Positions 1-9,027 are shown, numbered from the stretch's first letter. The stretch is DNA of 21,692 nucleotides from Larix sibirica (GCA_004151065.3 NWUY0304427937.1:1-21692), one strand, 5' to 3'. A program made the numbers and translations. The notes: generated by a model not told the origin, from the sequence alone.

Positions 1-600
1 GATACTGCTACTTTGGCTCCTGCCATTGATAGGGCTCCCTCCAATTCTGGCTCTCGAAATGAAACTGATACTGGTTATGACGCTCAATATGGAAGAGGTG
101 ACGCAGACTCTCAATATGAATCTGAATTTGCTTATGCACCTGGTATTTATGGATCCATACTTGGAATTGCGCTCGATCTCCAAATGGAAATTGAACTAGG
201 GACTCTCGAACAGAAGGAACTTAAAAAGGAGGGGATGCCACGGGCTCTGGAACTAGGCCAAGTGGTACCTCTCGAATGGAAGGATCCGCTTCTGGAATTG
301 GAACTTAAACCGAATCTTAATAAATAAAATACACTAAAATTGATGCTAGATCAACAGGCTCTATATCTCGATCCGGAAGGGCTGCTACTCAATCTCGGCC
401 TGGAAGGAATCCTGCGTGGGGTGCTGCCACTTTTACTTCTATTATACTGTCCCCGTCCCTGCTTTTCCTGCCTATGTGCCTACCTCTATATCTGGTGCTT
501 AAACTCGGTTCACGGGCACTGGATCTTTATCTGTGTCCGGAATGGGATCTCCAATGAAGAATGGATCCGGAACAAAAGAGGTAGAGACAGAAGTGAAAGC
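1..600 (+). repeat. GCT/ACT/GGT-rich degenerate triplet array, patch A
   Basis: The sequence has a strong three-base rhythm dominated by GAT, ACT, GCT, TCT and GGT triplets. Read in frame 1 it is open from base 1 to 327 and would give a low-complexity product rich in Thr, Ala, Ser, Gly and Asp. A second open stretch from about 340 continues in the same style with short S/T/G/R-rich runs. I see no conserved domain, signal peptide or start context, so I treat it as repeat-derived sequence rather than a gene. Related patches lie at 603-910 (minus), 3391-3850 (minus) and 7949-8170 (plus). Confidence 0.5.
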
Positions 601-602
601 AG

Positions 603-910
603 TTAACCCCGCATTTGAACCAGTCCTAGCTTTCCTTCGCCCCGTTCCAAAGCGAGTAGTTGCGGAACCTCCAGGTGCAAAGCTAGTGGGTTCAGTTTAC
701 TGAGTGGTTGGAGCATCGCCTGTAGCAGGAGCAGTGGTTCGAGCAGCAGTTTCATATACATATGCATAGCCCAAAAAGGTAGAGTCAGCACCCGTTGTTG
801 TTGATAAAGTTGTTTAAGATCCTACAGAAGCAGATCTAGGCGCAGAGACAAAGACAGGGGTAGCACCACCCATAAAGGCAAAGCAACAGAGGCAAAGGCA
901 CCTAAAACAA
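603..910 (-). repeat. GCT/ACT-rich degenerate triplet array, patch B (minus)
   Basis: On the minus strand this stretch reads as the same Ala/Thr/Gly/Ser/Pro-rich triplet sequence as patch A. A few stop codons interrupt it. The visible plus-strand signature is runs of GCA, GCAG and AGTAG. It abuts patch A, so the two form a converging inverted pair. A 62-codon minus-strand ORF inside it (603-791) is a by-product of the repeat in another frame. Confidence 0.45.
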
Positions 911-1359
911 CAGGCAAAATAGTGGAGGCACTTGACTGAGTCTCAAAAGCTTAGGGAGAGGCAAATCCTAAAGGCCCTTTATCTTCTTTCGGGTCGAAGG
1001 GAGGCGGATCGAAGTCATTGTTTCTTGCTTAATATAAAAAATAGGAATGCACTAGGCTCCCGCCCGAGTAAGGTCGAGCAAGCGAGTCCATTCCATTGTT
1101 CGGCGTTCTTACCCTCCCAATAATTATCTCCTTTTTCCCGGTGTATTGGCCTCAGCCTCAGGTTTGGAGACCCGCACAGTGGGCCTCAGCCACGCCGATA
1201 ATGTAAATAAGCCCATATCCGAGCAGATCTTTTTTCGCCTAGCTGTGGTGCGTACCAACTATATTATATAGATAGTATGGATTATGCTTGAAAACAGTTA
1301 CGGGTACCTCATCAAAGGTGTAGGTGGTGGAATCAAGGACAGATCGGCATCATTAGTAC
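911..1359. other. intergenic, no gene recognised
   Basis: I see no coding, tRNA or rRNA signal here. At 1148-1190 there is a short local duplication of a GGCCTCAGCC-type motif. The stretch at 1066-1082 carries GGTCGAGCAAGC, which resembles the inner part of the AAGG-bounded element described below but lacks recognisable ends. Confidence 0.5.
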
Positions 1360-1668
1360 TTAGACCTGAATACCTATCAGCATCATGGCCTTCCGTGGAT
1401 CCATCACACCAACGCGACATTTCTCTCAACACATAATTCTCTTTCTTTTTTGCACAATTACCCACACAACTTAAGGTACTATAGGCTCATCCTGTATCCC
1501 TGGACACTCTATTCGAGTACTTGAGTCCCCTAACTCACCCTTTATCGTCCAACTCTGATCTGATGACATTCCCTCAAGTCATTCCAGCGTATCCTTTTCT
1601 TCCATATGCTCCAACACATACTCTTTCTCACATTCTGCAAGGCTAGCAAAATATCCTTTACTAAACTC
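1360..1668 (-). pseudogene. degenerate reading frame of unknown family
   Basis: One minus-strand frame stays mostly open for about 100 codons. It is broken by an in-frame TGA, a TAA and a second TGA before a terminal TAA. The segments between the stops are protein-like, rich in Glu, Lys and Met, and unlike the triplet arrays nearby. I do not recognise the family. It lies just downstream, on the same strand, of the reverse transcriptase ORF, so it could be a decayed extension of the same element or an unrelated nuclear or mitochondrial transfer. A chance open stretch is also possible. Confidence 0.22.
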
Positions 1669-1747
1669 TCACAACTGTCTCATCGTCTCACACTACGGAT
1701 GCAGCTCCATTTTACTTGCAAACACTACAAAGGGACCTGGGCATAGA

Positions 1748-2635
1748 CTAAGCCGACGGAACAAGTTGACGTGTTTTCGTTCTTGGTGCAACTCCACTAC
1801 TGACGTACAGTTGTTTACCCGACACTCTTCTAACAAAGGTAGTTGGTTTTCCATAGCATAGTGGCTGGCTGTCCACATAGGATTTCATTCTTTGCAGCAA
1901 GGCATGCCGACCTTTGGCTACATCTCGCTCTGAAACAAGCTCATTAAAGGTAGAACCATAGCGGCGTAAAACCTCCGCTTTAGACAGTCGAAATCGCCTT
2001 GAGATCAAATCCAATGCAGTACTCTTCATATGGCTATACAAGTTATTACGAATCAAACTTCTATTTGCCGCCAGTTGGAAATAGTAAGCCAATCCGGTAA
2101 ATAAGGACTGTAAATAATATAACATCTGTAGCACAACAATTCGCTGAGCTCCCAGTTCGTCAACCCTACCGAAATGTTCCCTCAATCTTCTATCAAATCG
2201 GTTCTTCACCGAGTCAGTAGGAGCGAGAACAATGACTTTTTTACTATCTATTAGCAAATCATAACCTAAAAATTGCACTCTCTTGCCCTGATTGTATCTT
2301 ATTGAGAATCCTAAGGGCCTCAGTAATTTAGTAACTTGGTCTATCAATGGCTGTGCTTCCGATTCATGCGAGAGACCAACTAGGATATCGTCGACATATC
2401 TAGCATAATGAAAACCTTTCATTGCATGGTCGAACTCATTCATATAGACATTAAACAGGATTTGGGACAGGGGACTCCCTTGGGGTAGCCCTTTTTCACC
2501 GGGTTGTATTATTGTTCCGTCTTTATCCATAATGGGACTAAACAACCGGCAATAGACGGTAGAATTTGCACGTAGGAGTGATCCAGTCGTCTGTCTTATA
2601 AGGAGTATAAGAAGGAAAAGAAGTAACGCTCTCAT
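1748..2635 (-). CDS. group II intron-type reverse transcriptase/maturase, N-terminally truncated
   Basis: The 295-codon ORF encodes the C-terminal half of a group II intron reverse transcriptase. RT motif 4 is seen as GLPQGSPLS (residues 49-57), the catalytic motif 5 as YVDD (80-83) and motifs 6-7 around residues 104-130, including QFLGYDLLID. Residues 165-235 match maturase domain X, with the YYLQSLFTGLAYYF block and the basic LISRRFRLSKAEVLRRYG block. Such proteins help their host intron splice and copy it into new sites. RT blocks 0-3 are absent and no H-N-H endonuclease is visible in the 60 residues after domain X. The first 25 residues, rich in Leu and Ile, may not be original coding sequence, and the ATG is simply the first in frame. 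YVDD is less usual than YADD in this family. It is not the angiosperm matR sequence as I know it. I found no intron domain V downstream, so this may be a free-standing relic or a freshly truncated copy. Confidence 0.8.
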   Translation of the reverse strand: MRALLLFLLILLIRQTTGSLLRANSTVYCRLFSPIMDKDGTIIQPGEKGLPQGSPLSQILFNVYMNEFDHAMKGFHYARYVDDILVGLSHESEAQPLIDQVTKLLRPLGFSIRYNQGKRVQFLGYDLLIDSKKVIVLAPTDSVKNRFDRRLREHFGRVDELGAQRIVVLQMLYYLQSLFTGLAYYFQLAANRSLIRNNLYSHMKSTALDLISRRFRLSKAEVLRRYGSTFNELVSERDVAKGRHALLQRMKSYVDSQPLCYGKPTTFVRRVSGKQLYVSSGVAPRTKTRQLVPSA

Positions 2636-3390
2636 AGTAATGTGCTCGGTTATACGCCTTTATTTCCTCCCCATAAATACAATTGATACGAAAATATTAT
2701 TTTATTGACTGACAGGTCCAGGTAAAGGTCCTAGCAGGTCTGGGGAATTCATTCAATGATACACCAGCAAGCTATGCCCGTGGGAACAAGTGCCAGGCCG
2801 TTGTTCAGCGCCCCGGAAAGCATAAGATTTCTTGTTGTACCCGAAGGTATTAATTTATTAATGGATTGTGTTTGTAGGAACTATTTTTCTTTTTATGCCC
2901 AAATACCCCCCGAGTTAACGGATCGACAAAGGAAGGAAGTTAAGTGCCCCGTCCCAATAATTATCTGAACTCGCACCCCTTTGGTTAGTTTGGCAAGCTG
3001 TATCCCATCAAGTCGATCTGCACCCTCCCAACAAGCAAGCATTCATGCTCGGGAAGCGTTGCACATCATTATTTTTCGGTCCAAGCCCTCTCAATTGATA
3101 TAGGTGTATAGCTTCGGCCCGACAAGCATTCATTGGTGCCTTGTCCTGTCCCAACCATAATTAATGATCTGCCATAAAGTTCCCCCGGGTTTTCTGTCTA
3201 AACCTGCGAAGCATATGATAGATACATTATGAATGACCCAGACCTTTTAATACGCAATATATGGCCGCCTTCTATATAACCTTGCTTTGAAATCCCAACT
3301 AAACCTCAGAATCAAATGTAGGGACCAAGCCGCAAGGAGCATATGCGCACACAGCAGCCTTATATATTTGTAGCCGACGGAACCCCTTTA
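2636..3390. other. intergenic, no gene recognised
   Basis: No reading frame here continues the missing N-terminal RT blocks. A short motif, ACAAGCATTCAT, occurs twice (near 3040 and 3122), a small local repeat. ORFs in this stretch, for example at 2756-2968 plus, show no recognisable motifs. Confidence 0.45.
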
Positions 3391-3850
3391 TTACGGCAGC
3401 AGAGCTATTTCCACCAGCAGCAGAGCTATTCCCGCCACCGGAAACAGAGAAAAGAGCTATAGCAGCGGTAAGGCAGTTGCCCGAGTTTAAGTAGTGTAAG
3501 GTTTAAAGCACTACTAGCAGAGCCAGGCGCAGAGTAAGTGTGAGATGTTCCAGTCGCAGTGTAAGTTTTAGCAGTTCCAGATCCAGATTCAGCGGTCTAC
3601 CAGTAGTTTACCCAGTAGCATAGATATAACACAAAGGGTAAAGGCAGGAGGAAAGGCCATAAGCAATAGCAGTTTCACGTATAGATGCAGCACCAATAGC
3701 ACAATTAGAAGCACCAGTCGCAGGAGGCATAGGTAGATCTATTTCCAGGTGCCGCACCAGTGGTGTCATATCCTCAAGCAGCAGTAGCAACTTAAGTAAG
3801 ATAAGCAGCAACTTAAGTAATAACAGAGCAAGTAGGTTGGCCATAAATAA
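3391..3850 (-). repeat. GCT/ACT/GGT-rich degenerate triplet array, patch C (minus)
   Basis: On the minus strand this is again a run of GCT, ACT, GGT, TCT and ATT triplets reading as Ala/Thr/Gly/Ser-rich low-complexity peptide with occasional stops. Near 3395-3435 it includes a near-tandem pair of an AGCAGAGCTATT motif. It belongs with patches A, B and D. Confidence 0.45.
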
Positions 3851-4140
3851 AAGCAATTTTAGTGCTAGCCAGAGAGAAAAGCAATCTCAATATAAAAATG
3901 CTAATGAATGTAAAATATCATATACAATGAATCGCTATATTATATACTTAATTTCGCAAGTGATCCTAAGATAGATTCCGTGTTTCAATTTCAAAACAAA
4001 TGGATTCGCTGTCTAAATAAGAAGGGGGCAACAAGTACGTGTTGGCTGCTGGCAAGCTGGCTGTACGAGATGCTAAAACAGCAGCTGGCTGTGTCTTGGC
4101 TATAAAGACTGTGGCAAAAGAAAAAAGAAACTAGTAATAA
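3851..4140. other. AT-rich intergenic, no gene recognised
   Basis: AT-rich sequence with a local GCTGGCAAGCTGGCTGT-type duplication near 4048-4095. I see no coding or RNA signal. Confidence 0.4.
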
Positions 4141-4236
4141 CCTTGCTCTCCCAACGTCAAGCAAGCCTTTCCTTGCCCTCCCTTTGGTCAAGCAAGCCTT
4201 TCCTTGCCCTCCCTTTGGTCAAGCAAGCCTTTCCTT
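4141..4236 (-). mobile_element. tandem copies of the AAGG-bounded 30-bp element
   Basis: About three head-to-tail copies with a 31-bp period start their AAGCAAGCC core at 4159, 4190 and 4221. Each unit runs from CCTTG to CCTT in this orientation, that is AAGG to AAGG on the minus strand, with a single T between units. The first copy is diverged (CTCTCCCAACG in place of CCCTCCCTTTG); the other two are identical. The same unit occurs singly and in the opposite orientation at 9028-9057. Confidence 0.75.
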
Positions 4237-4289
4237 AAAAAAGAACCGCAAGTTTATTAATAATTTGAAAAAGCGTTGAAGCGCACTTC

Positions 4290-4560
4290 TGACCTCGAAG
4301 CGAAACCCAAGATTTACTATAAACTGCCAAACATCACAAAACCAACTCAAAGCATCAAGTTGCCTTTGTAACCCCTCTGGAGTGGAGGCCAACAAAACCA
4401 CATCATCTACAAATAGGAGGATCAATATAAAGACTTGGTTAAGTAGACAACCATCCTTTGCCTTAGTCAAATCCTTGACGAACCATTCTAGTTCATCAAT
4501 GTAGACTCCAAATAGAGTGGGAGAGATAGGACACCCATTTTTTACAACAATAGTACTAGG
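4290..4560 (-). pseudogene. LINE-type (non-LTR) reverse transcriptase fragment
   Basis: The minus strand encodes about 85 residues of a non-LTR retrotransposon reverse transcriptase. Visible are the motif GCPISPTLFGVYIDELE and, about 35 residues later, LFVDDVVLLAS, which holds the catalytic aspartates, followed by the helix PEGLQRQLDALSWFCD and the VNLGF motif. These match the fingers and palm of LINE/RTE-like elements, which are nuclear in plants. Homology fades at about 4290, where the expected Lys-Thr motif after VNLG is replaced, and at about 4560. The piece is far too short to act and is most simply a nuclear-to-mitochondrial transfer. It lies directly next to the tandem AAGG element array. 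Confidence 0.78.
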
Positions 4561-4913
4561 TTTTAGGTAACAAGTAATACATTATAGAGAATGGTGATAA
4601 GGCATAGAATGGGGGTTTGCCCTAAGGTTTAACAAGATATCATGTTAAGATCTTAAGGTCTCTAAAGCTACAAAAAGGGAAGCTTATTATTCTCCAAGTT
4701 TGAATATGATAGGATGGGACAAGGAAGTTGGTAAAATGGATAAGCTATAGGAACACTGACAGATTTGGAATCTAGGTTAGGAAAATTGTGTGTAACTGCC
4801 ATATAAAACTTTTATAAGAACTCTTTAACTTGAGGAGGGAAAAACTCAGTGATGCACTAAATATCTGAAATGGATGGGGGTTCACCACCAGAAGAAGGAG
4901 CAATAATATTACA
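4561..4913. other. AT-rich intergenic, no gene recognised
   Basis: No conserved frame found. On the minus strand near 4850-4905 a short Gly/Pro/Ser-rich peptide-like stretch (GGEPPS) resembles one at 9361-9410 minus (GGDPPP). This may mark two copies of one nuclear sequence, but the evidence is slight. Confidence 0.35.
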
Positions 4914-5387
4914 TTAAGGGAATCCATGAGGATCAGAGCTAGACATATAATCAACTAGCAAAGTGGCTCTTTGTTCCTCATAAATATATCTAAGCTCAAC
5001 ACATAGCCTTAAAGCTCCATTCTTCTCCCTAAAAAGAGCAGCTTCTGGACAATTCTGGGTTATTATACAACATGAAAAAGGGTATAGGTTTATGACTATA
5101 AGAGCACAGAAGAACAAGGCACCTAGGAAATCTAAAAGAACAATAGCTAAAAGCATATTCAACTTTAGTTGTGGCTCTATCGATGGCACAAATGTCAACA
5201 TTAGGCTCAAGAAAGGATCAGATCTTCCCATGAACCTAGCCATTGAGCTCTCATTAGTGCACATTTTATCGAGATGGAAAACCTTGTACTCAGTAAGGCC
5301 ATAAGGGTTAAAGGACAGGTTAAAGGCCAACTTTCCCCCATAAACTACTAGCCTTAAGAGAAGCTTAGAGAGGAGAAGTGGTAACAC
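4914..5387 (-). pseudogene. possible Ty3/gypsy reverse transcriptase fragment
   Basis: A 157-codon minus-strand frame contains ALFREKNGALRLCVELRYI near its C-terminal end. This resembles the first conserved block of Ty3/gypsy reverse transcriptases (a Phe, charged residues, Asn/Asp-Gly, then Leu-Arg-Leu/Met-Cys-Val/Ile-Asp-Tyr-Arg). Here the usual Asp-Tyr is Glu-Leu. The downstream catalytic block is not present and the upstream 100 residues are unrecognised. I read it as a decayed fragment of a nuclear LTR retrotransposon. The match is one short block, so a chance resemblance cannot be excluded. Confidence 0.35.
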
Positions 5388-5819
5388 TCACTAACTAAGG
5401 ATGGACCGGACTAATATGGCACCATATAGAGTGTTTGTGGTTTAAGTAGCCTTATTAGAGCCATAGAGAAGAGAAGTTGAACTAACATACTCATTCATTC
5501 GGCTAGGTAAGTAGGGGAAGAAAGACTCATACACATACTAGCTAGGGTAGTATAGAAGGTAGAACTCATATCAACTTATAAAGGTCAGGCCCAACAAGAG
5601 AATAAAGGTTCAAAAGCCAGGGAGGGTATTCAATCAAATAATTAGAAAGATTGGATAGGGCCATAGAAAGATAAGGTAGGTGGTGGGTAGTCCCCAACTT
5701 AAGGGAGGCACAGACCATACAACTCCACTGACTCAGAAAGAAAGAAAGACATAACATACAAGAAAAAGACTAGATAGATACACATACACTCAAGGAAGGA
5801 AGGTAGAGGAAGGTTTAAC
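5388..5819. other. intergenic, purine-rich on plus
   Basis: No gene recognised. The sequence is rich in AG-type runs and contains repeated short AGGTAGAA/AAGGTAG motifs (for example near 5545-5555, 5670-5680 and 5800-5812). Confidence 0.35.
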
Positions 5820-5930
5820 TTGTCCATTTCAATTTGTAATCTGAATATGCAATTACTTATTTATCTATTCCCACCCAACCCATTCATTACACCAGGAAGA
5901 TCCGTAGGGGACCAGTATCTATTCAAATCC

Positions 5931-6115
5931 CCTTCTACCGTCATCCTAGAAGATGCAGTCACAACAACCCTAGAAGCCAGGAAAGACTCATTCAAGTATG
6001 GCATCATCTATTTCTTTATCCATTGCCTTATGAAGTGGGTACAACGTATGAACTTATGGAGGAGCCTTAGACATTACTTACCTTCATCTTAGAAGGCAAC
6101 ACCAGATTTAATGGA
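5931..6115 (+). pseudogene. possible Ty3/gypsy pol C-terminus with chromodomain remnant, frameshifted
   Basis: The plus-strand frame to about 6025 reads as an ILE...LEARKDSFKYG...FFIH series. This resembles the start of the chromodomain at the C-terminus of chromovirus integrases. A shift of frame near 6025-6030 is needed to continue with LPYE and then YELMEEP, the region that usually holds the WKG-LP-x-E-x-TWE core. The tryptophans are lost and a stop follows. It is plainly broken. The assignment rests on a pattern of residues spread over two frames and is uncertain. Confidence 0.33.
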
Positions 6116-6782
6116 TGGAATCGGCATTGGGATTGTGCGCAACCCTTCTCAACATGCCCTTAGGAGGGCAAGGCACCCTATCAAATGTTGATATATAAAA
6201 TATAAGTGGTTGAAATGAAGATGCTTCCTTGTCCTTTTATCCAGAATCGGAGTCATGATAATTACGAGCCCTAGTATGCACATTTATTTGTTGCTCACAC
6301 ATGTATACATTAGCATTCAACAGGTTTACCCTTGGGGAGGGGCACCCTAATTGATTTCATGTTGACCTTTCCAATGCACATCATAAATTATCCATAGAGA
6401 TACAACATACCTCATCATTGCTATCAATTGATCTCTTTATCATACATCATCGATACCTAAGGACCCCATTAACCCATATTAAGGCACTGATATTATTCTA
6501 AACTCACCCATGGTTACCCGTCATAAATATATTTGGTTTCCTATAGGAAAGTTGGCCTTAGAGTATTGCCCTCTGATCCTTACTTTAGGGATACATCCAG
6601 TCAGTACTCGTATAATATAGTAGAGGACACCTCCCGTGGTTAGTCTAGCTATCCCAGCTAGGAGACCTAAAGAGAGAGAGCACCTTCGGGTAGTGACACA
6701 TTGGGGAGGAGCTCTAAGTTGTGCAAGTCTGTCGGGTGATCACCTTGTTAATCACCTTCCCAATAGATTTTGCATCAACAGC
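6116..6782. other. intergenic, nuclear-like sequence, no gene recognised
   Basis: No open frame with recognisable motifs. It would correspond to the 3-prime untranslated part of an LTR element if the chromodomain call just upstream is right. Confidence 0.3.
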
Positions 6783-6801
6783 CACTTAAATTATTTAAGT
6801 G
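6783..6801. other. perfect 8-bp inverted repeat
   Basis: CACTTAAA and TTTAAGTG face each other across three bases. It could form a small hairpin or be a chance palindrome in AT-rich DNA. Confidence 0.5.
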
Positions 6802-6829
6802 AATGGGAGAAAAGAAGAAGGGGCCTATC

Positions 6830-6846
6830 AAAGGGGGATGATAGCT
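6830..6846 (+). other. possible polypurine tract and LTR start
   Basis: A purine run ending AAAGGGGGA is directly followed by TGATAG. This is the layout of a retrotransposon polypurine tract and the TG that opens a 3-prime LTR. It lies about 720 bp downstream of the putative chromodomain on the same strand. No matching second LTR is present in the window, so this is suggestive only. Confidence 0.2.
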
Positions 6847-7089
6847 CATTTTCTCATATGTTGATTTATTATTTTGTCTATTTACTTGGAGAGCTCTTGG
6901 AGCCTTTGAGGGTTTGAGGTAAACCCTTGTTGATAATTGGTTTTGGTGGTTAAACTATCCACCCTAGCTAATCTAAGGGAGGAATCACGCTAATTTATCA
7001 TTGCGCTTCATTGTGTAAGAATGCATAGATCTAAGGAGATCTCTTTTTATTGCTGAATATTTGAGGCGCGAAGCCTTCATCTATTGAGT

Positions 7090-7550
7090 TTGGAGGACCA
7101 TACTGTTAAATCCCAACTGAATACACTCATTGTGGGGCCGTACGCTGCATCTCTGGGCCATATTCTTTGCTTGTTGGGCCATACATTGTTATATAACTAA
7201 CTAAGGCAGGGGATCGTGGTGGTAATTTACATTGGGTTTATCAGCTGCTATCAGCTCATACAACCTCCAGTCAGGCCATACTTCCTTTGAGGACATCATT
7301 CTAGGCACTGGGCAGCATATATCTACATTGTTTCTTATTGGGACAATCATTTTTGATATGGGTATTATGTTTTATTGCCATTTGATGCTTTATATACACC
7401 TAGGACAGACTATAATAAATTCTGGGCAGCATATCTGTGTATTTAAAGACCATATTGTTGGTTGGGCGCTCTTCATTTCATCACAGGATATATTTCTTAA
7501 GTTAATTATTGAAGGGGCATTGGAGCAGTGAGGAGATCATATCTACCATC
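7090..7550 (+). repeat. degenerate array of about 20-bp units (GGGCCATA family)
   Basis: GGACCATA or GGGCC(A/G)TA motifs start at 7095, 7135, 7155 and 7176, a spacing of 20-21 bp or its double. The pattern continues less regularly to about 7550 with AGGCCATA, GGGCAGCATAT (twice), GACCATAT and GGGACAAT forms. The 99-codon ORF at 7232-7531 is a by-product of the repeat. Confidence 0.55.
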
Positions 7551-7948
7551 TCATATATGACTGTTTGAGCCAATTATAAGGTCATCCACCCATTTTTATT
7601 ATTGTTGTCTATGCTTTTATGTGGGGTTGGTAATGAAGTGTTTTACGGAAGTAGTGAGCCAAATAAAGTTATCATAACAACAGTAAGAATCAGTTCATAT
7701 AAGCTGGTTAGTGAAGGGACATTCCATAAATAGGGCGTTGTGAAACCTAATGGCAATGTTAGCTTATGATGTAGGGAGGTAAGATACAAGCTAACATTGA
7801 TGAGATGGAGATGGAATAGGGACAATGTAAAGGTTTAATGGATGATGAGGTAGGTCGTTAGGTAGTGAATGGTTTAGGATGAACTAGTAGAGACGTTAGG
7901 GTAAGGTAAGTGGAGCACTAGGCCTATGGAGGGATATGGAGACAAATA
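7551..7948. other. intergenic, no gene recognised
   Basis: Repeats such as AGGTAGG, AGGTAAG and GGTAGTGAATGG occur between 7840 and 7930, with no larger order visible. Confidence 0.35.
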
Positions 7949-8170
7949 ATGATGATGTTGGGTCAACTGCTCCTGGGACTGCTACTCTTGGTACTGCTCC
8001 TTAAACTACTAATTGAAATGCTTGTTAAACTGCTAATTGGAATGATGCTGATGCTGGGATTGCAGCTACTGCTTATTCTGGATCCCCTACCGCAGATCAT
8101 GCTGGGAATGACGCTGGAACTGGTGTTGATGGGAATTATCCTAATAATGCGGGCGTATTATTGTGGCAGG
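7949..8170 (+). repeat. GCT/ACT/GAT-rich degenerate triplet array, patch D
   Basis: Dominated by ACT, GCT, GGT, AAT and GAT triplets. In the frame with the strongest rhythm it reads as a Thr/Ala/Gly/Asp/Asn-rich peptide with three early stops. The 87-codon ORF reported over it is the Leu-rich reading of the same repeat in another frame. It is related to patches A-C. Confidence 0.45.
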
Positions 8171-8378
8171 GGGGTAAAACCCTCAAAGCAGGGGATAAAC
8201 TACTTGGATTAAGTAACTTAATATAACAAGGCTAATGGACAAAGGGTAATTGTGGTTTAATCGTCGTAACCTAAACCTCGCATGCTGGGTCTTTGTGGGC
8301 ATGCAGTGAGGGTTAATGAGAGGCTCCGGGGAATGTATTGGCAACGGGTGGCTATCTTATCTCTCGGCTAGCAGGGCT

Positions 8379-8406
8379 AATAACCTTCTTACGTAATGAG
8401 GTTATT
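8379..8406. other. short inverted repeat
   Basis: AATAACC and GGTTATT are separated by 14 bases and could pair as a 7-bp stem. No run of T follows, so there is no reason to call it a terminator. Confidence 0.35.
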
Positions 8407-8538
8407 TTCTCAGCAGTGAAAGTGGTACCCAGTGGGTATCTCCCTTGTATCGGCTAGTGATAATAAAAAGCTCCTGGTATGGATTGGTAAACTATAGGCT
8501 GACTGGCGACCGCGGTTGTAAATGATGAGCAATTGTAT

Positions 8539-8674
8539 TATCCCCTAGTTAATTTCTAGTGCTATATAGGTGTACCGGGCGTCGTACTTCTTGGGTGGTT
8601 CAAGCATTCATACTCGGCGCCCAGTGGCTCTAGGCTCAAGCAGGCAGCAATATAAAAGGCGGGTAAGTGATACT
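8539..8674 (+). repeat. dispersed direct repeat, copy 1
   Basis: This segment matches 11581-11774 in order: TATCCCCT, TTCTAGTGCT, TATAGG, GGGCG with CGTACTTC, TGGG(T/C)GGTT, TACTCGG and CTCTAGGCTCAAGCAGGC. Copy 2 is longer by roughly 55 bp in its middle, where GGGCGG motifs are multiplied. Confidence 0.75.
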
Positions 8675-9027
8675 GTGTGTCCAATTGTAGTTCCCGCCCC
8701 AAGGTTATAATGAAGGGGTACGTGCTATTGTCAGAAAGATCAGTTGGAACGGCTAGAGATAACCCTTATTGAAGCTTGAAGATCTGGATCTATTGTGGCT
8801 AGAGTTTCATTCTTCCACTGCTGGTCTTTGGCTTGATAAAAAAAAATTGAGATATAACATCTAAGGTGGACTTCTTTGTCGTAGGAAATGTAAGCATATA
8901 TACCTTTTCAATAGTTAATGGTATATGGGTCACAAGTTCCTTAGCTTTATAAAGGAGCTGGAAGACATGGAAACTCCTACTGGTGAATAATAAGAATAAT
9001 TAATAAGAAAAAGAAAAAGAAAGAGGA
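8675..9027. other. intergenic, no gene recognised
   Basis: No coding or RNA signal. The end is an A/G-rich run of AAGAAAAAGAAAG type that leads into the element at 9028. Confidence 0.4.

Noticed and set aside
340-606. Cys/Leu-rich ORF as a membrane protein
   Set aside because: It is an alternative frame of the triplet-rich patch A.
1748-2635. matR
   Set aside because: The RT motifs (GLPQGSPLS, YVDD) and flanks do not look like the plant matR protein, and no nad1 exon is nearby.
2930-2985. Group II intron 5-prime boundary (GTGCG on minus near 2976) for the RT ORF
   Set aside because: GTGCG alone is too short, and no domain V/VI sequence was found downstream of the ORF to pair with it.
4141-4236. 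CRISPR array
   Set aside because: Units are directly joined with single-base gaps and no variable spacers, and the context is a plant organelle.
7232-7531. 99-codon ORF as a membrane protein
   Set aside because: Its hydrophobic residues come from the degenerate 20-bp repeat.
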